NCBI RefSeq assembly: GCF_044803115.1
Contig: NZ_CP085224.1
Coordinates: 1,798,001-1,862,000 of the forward strand
Direction: 5' to 3'
DNA from: Caenispirillum salinarum_A
GTDB taxonomy: Bacteria > Pseudomonadota > Alphaproteobacteria > Rhodospirillales > Rhodospirillaceae
Length of the DNA: 64,000 bases
The position numbers and the translations under genes were made by a program. This document shows positions 17,442 to 25,727 of this stretch, piece after piece (within the stretch, counting starts at the first letter, position 1; the number at the start of each line of letters is the position of its first letter). The notes below the pieces were generated by a model. That model did no database searches, had not been told where the DNA came from, and saw only the letters and a program-made list of their open reading frames with translations.

Positions 17442-17456
17442 GAGACAACTTGTCTC
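17442..17456. promoter_or_regulatory. Perfect palindrome upstream of the LuxR-like gene
   Basis: GAGACAACTTGTCTC is a perfect palindrome (7-bp arms around one central base) in the 153-bp gap between the patatin gene and the LuxR-like gene. It looks like an operator for a dimeric regulator, possibly the adjacent LuxR protein; it could also act as a weak hairpin at the end of the patatin mRNA. Confidence 0.4.
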
Positions 17457-17478
17457 TTTCCGGCCGCAACACCGCACG

Positions 17479-18738
17479 TTACTCCGCGTCCCGCGGGGAA
17501 GGTGGAGACGGGTCGGAGGCGGGGTTGAGCCAGGGCGGCTGGCTGTCGTGCTCGCCGGCCCCCAGGAAGGTGCGCTCGACGTCCACCGTGCTCCGCTCGC
17601 CCAGGGCGCCGGCGTTCTCGTCCAGCCAGGCCTGGGCCCGCGCGCGGCCCAGGTCGCGCAGCCAGGTGAGGAACTCCCACTCGGTGTTGAACTTGCTCGA
17701 CGCCGACAGGGCGGCCATCTCGTCCCCGCCGGAAACCATGTGGATGAACATCTTCCTGTAGTCCTCGGGCGGCAGGCGGCCTTCCTCCAGCAGGCGGGAG
17801 ACGAAGGCGATGGCGCGCATCTCGCGGTAGAGGCTGGCGTTGAAGGTGATCTCGTTCAACCGGTTGATGATGTCGCGGGCGCGCTTGGGCACGTCAGTGC
17901 GTTCCAGCGGGTTGATCTGCACCAGCACGATGTCGCGGCTGCCGCCCCGGTAGATGAAGGGCCACAGCGCCGGATTGCCCATGTAGCCGCCGTCCCAGTA
18001 TGCTTCGTCGCCGATCTCCACCGCCTGATAGAGGAAGGGCAGGCAGGCCGAGGCCATGATGTGGTCGGCCGTCAGTTCGTCGTGGCGGAAGACGCGCGGC
18101 CGGCCCGAGCGCACCGAGGTGGCGGTGACGAAGACCTGCACCCGGTCGCAGCGGCGCACCCGGTCGAAGTCCACCTGCTCCTCGACGATGCTCTGCAGGG
18201 GATTGTGGTTGATGGGGTTCAGTTCATAGGGGCTGAACAGGCGCTGCATGAGGTCGGCGCCCAGGAAGAAGGGGTTGGCGTCCAGCCCCCACGAGCCCGT
18301 CAGCCAGCCCAGCGGGCCGCGCTTGAAGGGCGACAGGCGCGAGGTGTGGGCGACGGCGCGCCAGAACCGTTCCAGCCCCGCGCGCGCCGCCTCGCGGTCG
18401 CCCGAACCGGCAAGCCCGTTGGCCACCACGGCGGCGTTCATGGCTCCGGCGGAAGTGCCCGACATGCTCTCGATGACGATGCGGTCGTCGGCCAGGAAGG
18501 CATCCAGCACACCCCACGTAAAGGCACCGTGGGCGCCGCCGCCCTGCAGGGCCAGGTTGACCGGCCGGCCGCCGCCGCAGGGGCGGATGCCGGGGCTCTG
18601 GAAGCGCGCCCGGCGCCCGGTCGCCGGGGGCGGATTGCGCCGATCGGCCGGGGCGTCGGCGCGACGGCCGGGCGTGTCGGCGCCCAGCGGCGGGATGTCG
18701 GGCTCGTTGGCTGTGCCGTCGGCCTGGTGGCTGCTCAC
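17479..18738 (-). CDS. Patatin-like phospholipase
   Basis: This 419-residue protein has the three patatin motifs in order: the glycine-rich oxyanion loop NLALQGGGAHGAFTWG, the nucleophile elbow MSGTSAGAMNA, and the Asp of the Ser-Asp dyad in YWDGGYMGNPA. It should hydrolyse acyl esters of lipids. About 65 proline-rich, probably disordered residues precede the domain. I chose the GTG at 18738 because a good AAGGAGGA ribosome-binding site lies just upstream; a longer in-frame extension lacks one. The C-terminal region resembles PHB-linked or general bacterial patatins, so the substrate is open. Confidence 0.9.
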   Translation of the reverse strand: MSSHQADGTANEPDIPPLGADTPGRRADAPADRRNPPPATGRRARFQSPGIRPCGGGRPVNLALQGGGAHGAFTWGVLDAFLADDRIVIESMSGTSAGAMNAAVVANGLAGSGDREAARAGLERFWRAVAHTSRLSPFKRGPLGWLTGSWGLDANPFFLGADLMQRLFSPYELNPINHNPLQSIVEEQVDFDRVRRCDRVQVFVTATSVRSGRPRVFRHDELTADHIMASACLPFLYQAVEIGDEAYWDGGYMGNPALWPFIYRGGSRDIVLVQINPLERTDVPKRARDIINRLNEITFNASLYREMRAIAFVSRLLEEGRLPPEDYRKMFIHMVSGGDEMAALSASSKFNTEWEFLTWLRDLGRARAQAWLDENAGALGERSTVDVERTFLGAGEHDSQPPWLNPASDPSPPSPRDAE

Positions 18739-18858
18739 GGTGTCCTCCTTTTTCCCATGGACGGGGCGCGAACGGGTCATGCTGCGTCGCACAACAAGGG
18801 TGGGCCGCGTGCGGCCGGCGGGCAAGGGCGGGGCGTGCACAAAAATGAAAACAAGGTG

Positions 18859-18887
18859 TTGACGCCTCCGCTGCGTCCGTTTATATA
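18859..18887 (+). promoter_or_regulatory. Promoter of tRNA-Met
   Basis: TTGACG at 18859-18864 and TATATA at 18882-18887 are 17 bp apart, 18 bp ahead of the mature tRNA. This is near-consensus, as expected for a stable RNA gene. Confidence 0.8.
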
Positions 18888-18905
18888 CGGGCCTCCCAGC
18901 GCGAT

Positions 18906-18982
18906 GGCGGAGTAGCTCAGCTGGTTAGAGCAGCGGAATCATAATCCGCGTGTCGGGGGTTCAAGTCCCTCCTCCGCTACCA
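18906..18982 (+). tRNA. tRNA-Met (anticodon CAT)
   Basis: The 77-nt sequence folds into a complete cloverleaf: acceptor stem GGCGGAG/CTCCGCT, D-arm with AGCTCAGCTGGTTAGAGC, anticodon stem GCGGA/TCCGC around loop ATCATAA (anticodon CAT), T-arm with GGTTCAAGTCC and an encoded CCA. It lacks the C1-A72 mismatch and three G-C pairs of initiator tRNA, so it is the elongator Met type. A CAT tRNA-Ile modified by lysidine is less likely but not excluded. It marks the border between ordinary chromosome and the mobile-element region. Confidence 0.93.
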
Positions 18983-18988
18983 GATCCA

Positions 18989-19018
18989 GGGGCCTCGGAC
19001 GTTCCGAGGCCCCTTTTT
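18989..19018 (+). terminator. Terminator of tRNA-Met
   Basis: A 10-bp stem GGGGCCTCGG / CCGAGGCCCC with loop ACGTT is followed by TTTTTCT, 6 bp after the tRNA CCA. Confidence 0.92.
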
Positions 19019-19184
19019 CTGTGCGCCAGCCTGGCGTCGGATAAAGCCTGAAAGTGCAGGGAAGGCTGCAAAGCCGCAATGGCCGTGGCGAGAGCACCGG
19101 AGAAGCCCGTACCTGCGTAATATGCTGCTCGCGCACCATTCTTCTACAGAAAACGCGGCCAAGGCCTCCGAAGACCCCAAATGG
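19019..19184. other. Border segment with no recognised gene
   Basis: This stretch between the tRNA terminator and the left end of the IS21 element has no ORF with recognisable protein features and no repeat seen elsewhere in the window. It may be the remains of DNA disrupted when mobile elements accumulated downstream of the tRNA. Confidence 0.4.
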
Positions 19185-19411
19185 TGTGCACCGGCGTGGA
19201 AAAGTAGTCCACGAGCGGGGCGAATAGGCGCCGAAAAGTAGGCCACCCTGCTCAGGCATACTTCCACCCTCGGTTGGATAGACGAGGGTGCCAAGCAGGG
19301 GATGCTGACGGTGGACATGATCGGTCGGGTCCGGCGCGAGCACGCGCGCGGCAAGAGCATGCGGAAGATCGCCGCGGAACTGCGGCTGTCACGGGATACG
19401 GTGGCGAAATA
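19185..19411 (+). mobile_element. istA: Left end of a split IS21-family element, with the 5' part of istA
   Basis: The segment starts TGTGCACCGG and contains repeated terminal blocks (GTGGAAAAGTAGTCCAC, then CGAAAAGTAGGCCACC) like those at IS21 ends. An istA start follows at ATG 19302: MLTVDMIGRVRREHARGKSM, then RKIAAELRLSRDTVAK, the helix-turn-helix of IstA. The gene is cut after codon 36 by the IS5-like copy beginning at 19412. The last six bases, GAAATA (19406-19411), reappear at 52636-52641, where istA resumes with KYLKSGETDGRYRRSRQHYP. Confidence 0.9.
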
Positions 19412-20869
19412 GTCGGCCCTGAAAAACGGCTAAGCGGTTGATGCGCCAGGGGTCAGGGTCGCGGGCCAAGTATCCGATTTTGCATGGGCCGAGGGGCGGC
19501 TTGCCAGAATCCAGGCAAGCAAAAGCGCCAGGGCGTTGATGGCAAGGCGCAGATTGTGGGCGGCGGCCGCAAGGAGGGCGTTGATGGCGTCGCCAGCGTG
19601 TCCGAGCAGCCAGTTCCGATCAAGCCTTCCCTCGTTCTTCATGTGGCCGATGTTGGCCTCGATGCTCGATCTGCGTTTCAACTCGCGCTTCATGGTCGGC
19701 GTCAGGCCACGGCTTCGGCCCGCGATCATGACGGAGGCCGCGCCCTTGTAGTCGTGGCCGCGGTAGCCCTTGTCCACGTACACCCGCTCGGGCTCGACGC
19801 CGGACAGCGCCGTCGCCTGCGCCACGGTGGCGGCCAGGGTGTGGCCGTCGTAGGGATTTCCCTCGAAGGCCTTCGCGGCGACCACGAGGCCCTCGCGGTT
19901 GGTGGCGGCGATGCCGACCTTGCAGCCGAACTCGTAGGGTGTGCGGGCCTTGCCCTTGGAGATGCAGACCACCTCCGGCGCATGCAGGGCGTAGAGCTTG
20001 TTCTTGTCCTTGGGCTTCTGGGCCAGCAGCCGTTCGACCAGGCCAAGCAGGTGGGCGAAACGCCCTTCCAGCAGGTCGTCGCCGGCAATCTTACGGCCCA
20101 CGTCGCGATACACGCGCCCGAGGAAGGTGCGCAGCCGCTTCAGCTCGCGGCGCATGCGGCGAAACTGCCGGGCATGGGCATAGCGGCCGGCCTTGATGGA
20201 GGCCCGCTTCGCCAGCCGGGTGTAGCTCTGCCGCAGCACGATGCCATGGCGCTTCGCCTGGCGGACCAGGGTCTGCAAGGCGCGGAGGTACAAGCGGCTG
20301 TCCGTCGGGTGCGCGATGGCCTTGGGCTGCACGGTGGTGTCCACGCTGACGCGCTCCAGCGACGACGGCTTCGCCGCCCCCGCCCGCAGTGCGGCCTCCA
20401 CCGTGGCCCTCAGGACCTCCTCCATGCCTTCCGGGCCGATGCGCTTGCGCCAGCGCGTCATCGTGCTGGCGTCGATGGGCGGCTCGTGCTGGAAGAACTC
20501 AAACCCGCAGAAATGCTGCCAATAGGGATTTTCCACCCACCGCTCCACCACCTCCTCGTCGGACAGGTCGTGGATGTGCTTCAGATAGTGGAGGCCGACC
20601 ATCAGCCGGGTCGGCTTCGCCTTCCGCCCGACAGGCTTGAAAAACCCGCCGAAGGCATCATCAAACCGATCCCAGGGCACCACCCCGGCCAGACGCACCA
20701 GCGAATGGCGCGGGTTGATGATGTTGTCCAGACGCTCGCGGAACAGGTCGGTCTTACCGGCGGACACCAGAAATCAGCGGGTCACGGGGCGATTCCCTGC
20801 ATTTTCCGATATTTGGCCCCGCCTGGGAATCCCCGGATTTCAATGCCTTCGGCGTTTTTCAGGGCCGAC
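19412..20869 (-). mobile_element. IS5-like element, copy 1 (intact, 1458 bp)
   Basis: Ends are perfect inverted repeats GTCGGCCCTGAAAAACG. The left flank is GAAATA (istA) and the right flank is TAAGGA (IS630 remnant), which do not match each other. The partners are at copy 3 (GAAATA, 52636-52641) and copy 2 (TCCTTA, 33116-33121), so this copy is a recombination hybrid. Confidence 0.95.
19430..20767 (-). CDS. IS5-family-like DDE transposase (copy 1)
   Basis: The 445-residue transposase has an N-terminal DUF772-type domain (LFRERLDNIINPRHSLVRLA, then DLSDEEVVERWVENPYWQHF) and a DDE nuclease domain: first Asp in RVSVDTTVQPKAIAHP, second Asp in VYVDKGYRGHDYKG, Glu in RRSSIEANIGHMKNEG. It starts at a GTG shortly inside the element. 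The same protein is encoded by copies 2 and 3, so it is probably active or recently active. Confidence 0.93.
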   Translation of the reverse strand: MSAGKTDLFRERLDNIINPRHSLVRLAGVVPWDRFDDAFGGFFKPVGRKAKPTRLMVGLHYLKHIHDLSDEEVVERWVENPYWQHFCGFEFFQHEPPIDASTMTRWRKRIGPEGMEEVLRATVEAALRAGAAKPSSLERVSVDTTVQPKAIAHPTDSRLYLRALQTLVRQAKRHGIVLRQSYTRLAKRASIKAGRYAHARQFRRMRRELKRLRTFLGRVYRDVGRKIAGDDLLEGRFAHLLGLVERLLAQKPKDKNKLYALHAPEVVCISKGKARTPYEFGCKVGIAATNREGLVVAAKAFEGNPYDGHTLAATVAQATALSGVEPERVYVDKGYRGHDYKGAASVMIAGRSRGLTPTMKRELKRRSSIEANIGHMKNEGRLDRNWLLGHAGDAINALLAAAAHNLRLAINALALLLAWILASRPSAHAKSDTWPATLTPGASTA

Positions 20870-21084
20870 TAAGGAACCAATGGGCTCTGACGTGATTCCC
20901 CTGGCAATCCAACGGGAGGTTTGTCATGGCGGCTCCAGTCCCTCTGCGCGGCGACTTCGACGGCTCGGCGCTACGACGGCTTGCGAAGGCCTCGAGCGAT
21001 GGGAACCAGACACGCCGGTTGCTGGCGTTGGCGTCGATCTATGACGGCGGCAGTCGAAGCATGGCGGCCAGGGTTGGTGGGGTC
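20870..21084 (+). mobile_element. 5' remnant of an IS630-family element
   Basis: The segment includes a transposase start at ATG 20926: MAAPVPLRGDFDGSALRRLA, then QTRRLLALASIYDGGSRSMA, the N-terminal helix-turn-helix typical of IS630 transposases. It is cut after about 53 codons by IS256 at 21085. Its first six bases TAAGGA are one half of the target duplication completed at 33116-33121. The rest of the IS630 terminus lies there, ending CCAAGCGG next to TA. Confidence 0.8.
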
Positions 21085-22007
21085 GAGCTATGGCGGAAAG
21101 TGGGTGACAGCCTGAGAAGGGGGTGGCGTATCGTGGAGGTGTCTTACGCCTTCCACATCTCCAACAAGGGAGTGATACGCCATGACCGACGATACCGTTG
21201 TCGCCCTGCGCCAGCCAGGGGAAACCGACGATCCGCTGACCGAGGTTCTGCGTGCCGGGGCGCGGCAGCTTTTGGCGCAAGCCGTGGAGGCCGAGGTCGC
21301 GGCCATGCTTGCCGAGCATGAACACCTGACGACGGAAGACGGCCGGCGGCGCCTGGTCCGTCACGGCCACGGCCCGGAGCGCGAGATCCTGACGGGCATC
21401 GGCCCCGTTCCCGTGCGACGGCCGAAGGTGCGGGACCGTGGCGCCGATGGAGAAGGCCGCATTCGCTTCACCTCTGCCATCCTGCCGCGGTTCGCCCGAC
21501 GCACGCGGTCCATCGACGCCGTCCTGCCGACGCTCTACCTGCGCGGCCTGTCGAGTGGCGACTTCCAGGACGCCCTGGAGGCGCTGCTTGGCAAGGAGGC
21601 GCCCGGCCTGTCGCCGCAGGTGATCAGCCGCCTGAAGGCGGAATGGCAGGCCGAATACGACCGCTGGCGCAAGCGCGACCTGACGGCCCGGCAGTACGTC
21701 TACATCTGGGCCGATGGCGTCTACCTCCAGGGCCGCATGGAAGACGAGAAGCAGAGCATCCTCGTCATCATAGGTGCCACGCCGGAAGGCCGGAAGGAAT
21801 TGGTCGGTTTCCAGGCCGGCTTTCGCGAAAGCGCCCAGAGCTGGCGCGAACTGCTCAACGACATCAAGGGGCGCGGCCTCGCCCAGGGGCCGAAGCTCGC
21901 CATCGGCGACGGCGCGCTGGGGTTCTGTGAAGTGGTCCCGGTTGTTCGGGCAGATCAGCGCGCTCTGTAAGCTCTGCTCCTGGGGCTTGGTTGGTGGGTA
22001 GTCGCGG

Positions 22008-22901
22008 TCAGGCGGCGAGGCCTGCCGGGCGGAGGGCGGAGCGGGAGCGTAGCCCGGAGCCCGGCAGGCCTCGCCAGTAAACCTCATCGGGGGTGGCATA
22101 GGCCAGGGCCTGGTGCGGGCGCCGCTCGTTGTAGGTTTGCACCCAGGCGCCGATGCCGGCCTTGGCCTCGCTGCCAGTGGTGTAGGCCTTCAGGTAGACC
22201 TCCTCGTACTTCAGGCTGCGCCACAGGCGCTCAATGAAGATGTTGTCCATGCAGCGGCCCTTGCCGTCCATGCTGATGCGCACGCCCGCCGCCTTCAGCG
22301 TCCCAGTGAAGGCGAGGCTGGTGAACTGGCTGCCCTGGTCGCTATTGAATATCTCGGGCGGGCCGTAGGTTTCCAGGGCCTGTTCCAGCGCCGCGACGCA
22401 GAAATCGGCGTCCATGGTGTTGGACAACCGCCACGACAGCACCTTGCGGCTGTGCCAGTCCATGATGGCGACCAGGTACAGGAAGCCGCGACGCATCGGA
22501 ATGTATGTGATGTCGGCAGCCCACACCTGGTTCGGCCGGTCGATGACCAGCGTGCGCAGCAGGTAGGGATAGACCCGGTGCTCGGGGTGCGGCACCGTGG
22601 TCCGCGGCCGGCGATAGACGGCTTGAACGCCCATCAGCCGCATCAGGCGTCGCACCCGTTTGCGGCCGACGGACCAGCCCTCGCGGCGCAGGAGGGCGGC
22701 CATGCGACGGCTGCCCAAGTAGGGCATATCCAGGAAGTGGCGGTCGATGGCCGCCATCAGCATCCGGTCCTCGGTGTTCTTCGGCGTGTCGTCGTTCACC
22801 GGACGGTAGTACAGCGACGACCGGCTGATGCCGACCAGGCGGCATTGCCGTGTAAGGCTCAGCGTGGGGTGGGAAATGTCGATCATGGCTCGGCGCTCCA
22901 C
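22008..22901 (-). CDS. IS3-family OrfB (DDE integrase core)
   Basis: The 297-residue frame includes the HTH_21-like part (LVGISRSSLYYRP), a Tyr/Arg-rich linker and the rve integrase core with catalytic Asp (WAADITYIP), Asp (NSDQGSQFT) and Glu (IERLWRSLKYEEVYL). It is probably expressed mainly as an OrfAB fusion by -1 frameshifting. The frame appears intact. Confidence 0.9.
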   Translation of the reverse strand: MERRAMIDISHPTLSLTRQCRLVGISRSSLYYRPVNDDTPKNTEDRMLMAAIDRHFLDMPYLGSRRMAALLRREGWSVGRKRVRRLMRLMGVQAVYRRPRTTVPHPEHRVYPYLLRTLVIDRPNQVWAADITYIPMRRGFLYLVAIMDWHSRKVLSWRLSNTMDADFCVAALEQALETYGPPEIFNSDQGSQFTSLAFTGTLKAAGVRISMDGKGRCMDNIFIERLWRSLKYEEVYLKAYTTGSEAKAGIGAWVQTYNERRPHQALAYATPDEVYWRGLPGSGLRSRSALRPAGLAA

Positions 22902-22906
22902 CCGCT

Positions 22907-23191
22907 TCAGCGCTTGAGCCTGACGGCCAAAAAATCATTTTCGACCTTCAACTGGCCGATCTGCTTGTACAGCTCATCGACCAGCGCCTCCTTGTCCTTG
23001 TCGGCCTTCGATGGGCCCTTCTCGAATGCCGTGGCCGCTTGGTCCCGCAGCGTACGTTTCCAGGCGTTGATCATCGTCGGGTGGACGTCGTACTTCGCGC
23101 TCAGCTCGGCCACCGTCTTCTCGCCGGACAGCGCCTCCATCGCCACCTTCGCCTTGAAGGAGGCGCTGTGGTTGCGACGATTCTTGCTCAT
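22907..23191 (-). CDS. IS3-family OrfA (helix-turn-helix)
   Basis: The 94-residue protein has the HTH region TVAELSAKYDVHPTMINAWK and a C-terminal leucine-zipper-like stretch (ALVDELYKQIGQLKVENDF). OrfA binds the element's ends and regulates transposition. Its end overlaps the frameshift site described for the element. Confidence 0.9.
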   Translation of the reverse strand: MSKNRRNHSASFKAKVAMEALSGEKTVAELSAKYDVHPTMINAWKRTLRDQAATAFEKGPSKADKDKEALVDELYKQIGQLKVENDFLAVRLKR

Positions 23192-23817
23192 GCGGTCTTC
23201 TCCTGTCTCGCCCCAGGAGCAAAACCCAGAGCTTACCGACCTGTCCAGATTCTTGGGGCCACCTCACTGGAAGGCGCTCGACGAGGTTTATCCCGGCGCC
23301 CGCCATCAGCGCTGCTGGGTGCACAAGACGGCTAACGTCCTCAACAAGCTGCCGAAGTCGCGCCAGAGGGCGGCCAAGGAGGATCTCCACGCCATCTGGA
23401 TGGCCGACGGCCGCGCCGAAGCCGAGGCGGCCATGGACACCTTCGAGGCCAAGTATGGCGCGAAGTACCCCCAGGCCGTCGGCTGCCTGACCAAGGACCG
23501 CGTCGCCCTGCTGGCCTTCTACGACTTCCCGGCCGAGCACTGGCAGCACGTGCGAACCTCAAACCCCATCGAGAGCGTCTTCGCCACCATCCGGCACCGC
23601 ACCGTGCGCACCAAGGGCTGCCTGTCGCACAAAACCGCCCTGGCGATGGTCTTCAAGCTGGTCACCGCCGCCAGCAAGACCTGGCGCCGACTGTCGGGCA
23701 ACAACCGCTTGCCCCAGGTGATCAAGGGTGTCAGGTTCCGCGACGGCATTCAGGTGAAGAACGCCGACCAATCCGCCGCCGCCTGATCATGCCGTCACCC
23801 ACGATTGGTCATAGCTC

Positions 23818-23881
23818 GGAACTGGAAAGCAGGATCTCCCGACGTCAACGGCTGATCAGCATGGGAGCAGAGCCACGCTTA
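23818..23881 (+). mobile_element. Terminal remnant of an IS66-family element
   Basis: The segment encodes the last residues of an IS66 TnpC-like protein (NWKAGSPDVNG, stop) and the terminal repeat ending GGGAGCAGAGCCACGCTTAC. It closely resembles the end of the IS66 copy at 57096-57160 in reverse, with a few substitutions. It sits between IS256 copy A and an IS630 3' remnant. Confidence 0.75.
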
Positions 23882-24303
23882 CGGTGCACAGGCGTCCGGT
23901 GTCCGGTTGTCCGGGGCGGCGATATGGCGCGTATGCGAGCGAGCAACAGCGACCCGACGTCCTGAAGCGGCGGCAGGAACGGTCCTGCGTTCGTGGCATA
24001 CGTCGGACTGGTTCTGATACCCACATTGAAGCGGAGCGACATCGTGGTGATGGACAACCCCACGAGCTGGCGGGCGCGTGGGATGCCGTCCACGCTGTTG
24101 GAGCCAAGGTCCGCTTCCTGCCTCCTCAACGCTCGGAGTTCAAACCGACCGAGATGGCCTTCTCCAAGCTCAAGGCTTCCCCGAAGAAAACCGCAGCGCG
24201 GACCGAGGACGACCTTCGGTGCGCCATCGGTCGGGGCATCGACGCATTTACGCGGCCCGAATGCGAACACTACTATCCGGCTGCGGGGGATGATCGCGAC
24301 TGA
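23882..24303 (+). pseudogene. 3' remnant of an IS630-family transposase
   Basis: The catalytic half is recognisable from about 23989: FVAYVGLVLIPTLKRSDIVV and MDNPTSW in one frame, then, after a frameshift near 24070, AVGAKVRFLPPQRSEFKPTE, MAFSKLKAS and ECEHYYPAAGDD in another. The second DDE Asp and the PxE region are present but the gene is broken. It ends 12 bp before the polymerase gene, so the polysaccharide cluster begins right at insertion-sequence debris. Confidence 0.75.
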
Positions 24304-24315
24304 GAGAAAAGTGCT

Positions 24316-25686
24316 CTAGCGACTGCGATCGGCGCGCCGCGTGTCTGGGTTGTGTGCCGGTGCTAACATGTATTTCACGGCCAGTCGTTGGGCTACCTTC
24401 CCGGCGCCGATTAGCCCGATCTTCATGAGCAGCGTGACAGCGGCAAAGAGAAAAATCACGCCTAATGCCCCGGTGCCGCTGCGCATGTAGTTGAAGATGT
24501 TCAAGGCGGCGTAGGCGTAAATTATAACGGCCCAGATGTCAGCATTCGGCCCGTGCGCCCAGCGGTAGAGCGCGCCGAAAACTCCGCCGCAGATGGCCGA
24601 CCAAGACACAAGGAAGAAGATACCGCCCGACAACAGCATTTCGCCCGGCATGCTTGGTGAGACGACTTCGCCGAAAGGGCCGTTATACCGTTCCCAAAGG
24701 TATTGCTTCATGATGTAGATATTGCCCATTTCAAGCGGCTTGTCGGGCCAGATTTGGCGGGGAATAAATCCAGTGACAAGGTAGTCGAGCGTGGGACGAA
24801 AATTTAAATCTCCAAACCAGAAGTTATCAATTCGCATTATGATGAACACAAGATTGTCCATGGCGTCGAATGCGTTAAAGAATTGCACTGCGATTTGGTA
24901 CAGGTGCCCTGTCTCTGCGGCCTCTTCAATGTTGCCGAGCCCGCGAAGCAGTCCGAAAATGCCCACGAGCACAAGTCCTGTGACGCCAATACCCATGGTA
25001 CGCCATAAGCTGAAACCCTTGCCTTGGCCTACACGGGCGACGTTCCAAAGCAGCACGGCGGTGGCGATGGGAAACAGGGCGGCATATTTCGAGCCAGTCG
25101 AGAACAGCACAGCGGCTGCGTAGAACGCGACCAGCGCGACAGCGCCGATACGAAACACGCGGGACAGGGCTCGCCAGCGGACGATCAGGGTAAGCGTCAG
25201 CCCGGCGAGCGCCGCCTGCACGATGATATTCAGGATGGCTTTTAGTCCGCCGCTGAGCCGGCTCTGAGACAGGCCTTGCAAGTAATCGTCGTAGGATCCC
25301 GGCGTAAGCCGGAGCAGGAGCGATTGGATATCGATTGTTACGACGACAGCGAGCACGGATACGCCCGCCCACACAATGGCTGGAACAGAGATACGCGGTT
25401 CCTGCACGGCCGGCCGGCCTGCAAGAACAAGCAGCGGCAACATGGCCGCCAGCAGGCTAAGGTTTGCCAACCCGAGTGCCAGCAATTGAGCATCAGCCGG
25501 CATGATCGAGCTGTTCATGGTGGCGAAGCCGCCGTAAGTGGCGAGAAGCTTCAACGGATAAGAGATAAGGAAGAACGCGATGACGATAATGCCGACGTGC
25601 AGCGTATCGCGCGTCCGTAAGTAAATGAGCAGGGCCGTCGCGCTCCAGAACGCGATCGACATGAAGGTAACGGCGAAAACGAGCAT
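24316..25686 (-). CDS. O-antigen/exopolysaccharide polymerase, Wzy-like
   Basis: This 456-residue protein is highly hydrophobic with roughly ten or more membrane segments, and has the loop sequence TGFIPRQIWPDKPLEMGNIY, characteristic of the oligosaccharide-repeat-unit polymerase family (O-ag_pol_Wzy type). Such enzymes link lipid-carried repeat units in the periplasm. It precedes no gene on its strand and follows the Wzz-like gene by 41 bp, so wzz-wzy form an operon. DNA here is visibly richer in A/T than in region 1. Specific linkage cannot be predicted. Confidence 0.82.
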   Translation of the reverse strand: MLVFAVTFMSIAFWSATALLIYLRTRDTLHVGIIVIAFFLISYPLKLLATYGGFATMNSSIMPADAQLLALGLANLSLLAAMLPLLVLAGRPAVQEPRISVPAIVWAGVSVLAVVVTIDIQSLLLRLTPGSYDDYLQGLSQSRLSGGLKAILNIIVQAALAGLTLTLIVRWRALSRVFRIGAVALVAFYAAAVLFSTGSKYAALFPIATAVLLWNVARVGQGKGFSLWRTMGIGVTGLVLVGIFGLLRGLGNIEEAAETGHLYQIAVQFFNAFDAMDNLVFIIMRIDNFWFGDLNFRPTLDYLVTGFIPRQIWPDKPLEMGNIYIMKQYLWERYNGPFGEVVSPSMPGEMLLSGGIFFLVSWSAICGGVFGALYRWAHGPNADIWAVIIYAYAALNIFNYMRSGTGALGVIFLFAAVTLLMKIGLIGAGKVAQRLAVKYMLAPAHNPDTRRADRSR

Positions 25687-25727
25687 GTCAGGTCCTGAGG
25701 CCCGGCGGGTGGCTGAGTGGCGGCCGC

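Larger units (their letters stand above)
21928..23266 (-). mobile_element. IS3-family element inserted in IS256 copy A
   Basis: The 1339-bp element begins TGAAGTGG and ends CCACCTCA, and is flanked by a 3-bp duplication CTG (21925-21927 and 23267-23269). OrfA (22907-23191) starts MSKNRRNHSASFKAKVAMEA and ends ENDFLAVRLKR. OrfB (22008-22901 as an independent ORF) carries the DDE core: WAADITYIPM, NSDQGSQFTS and the RPHQAL tail. A TTTTTTG slippery run at 22928-22934 (minus strand) lets a -1 shift join OrfA to OrfB, the usual IS3 mechanism. Confidence 0.93.
21085..23817 (+). mobile_element. IS256-family element copy A, interrupted by IS3; transposase broken
   Basis: Ends are GAGCTATGGC and its near-complement TCATAGCTC. 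The transposase begins at ATG 21182 (MTDDTVVALRQPGETDDPLT) and is cut at 21927, after LAIGDGALGF, by an IS3 element; it resumes at 23267 (WKALDEVYPGARHQRCWVHK) and ends at 23786. Joined, it is a normal IS256 transposase of about 400 residues with Asp in IWADGVY and AIGDGALGF. Flanks differ (IS630 on the left, an IS66 remnant on the right), so no target duplication remains. Confidence 0.92.

Noticed and set aside
18939..19343. Minus-strand ORF across the tRNA-Met gene and its terminator (ending LVAEEGLEPPTRGL)
   Set aside because: The end is the antisense translation of the tRNA, a well-known false protein; the rest has no family features.
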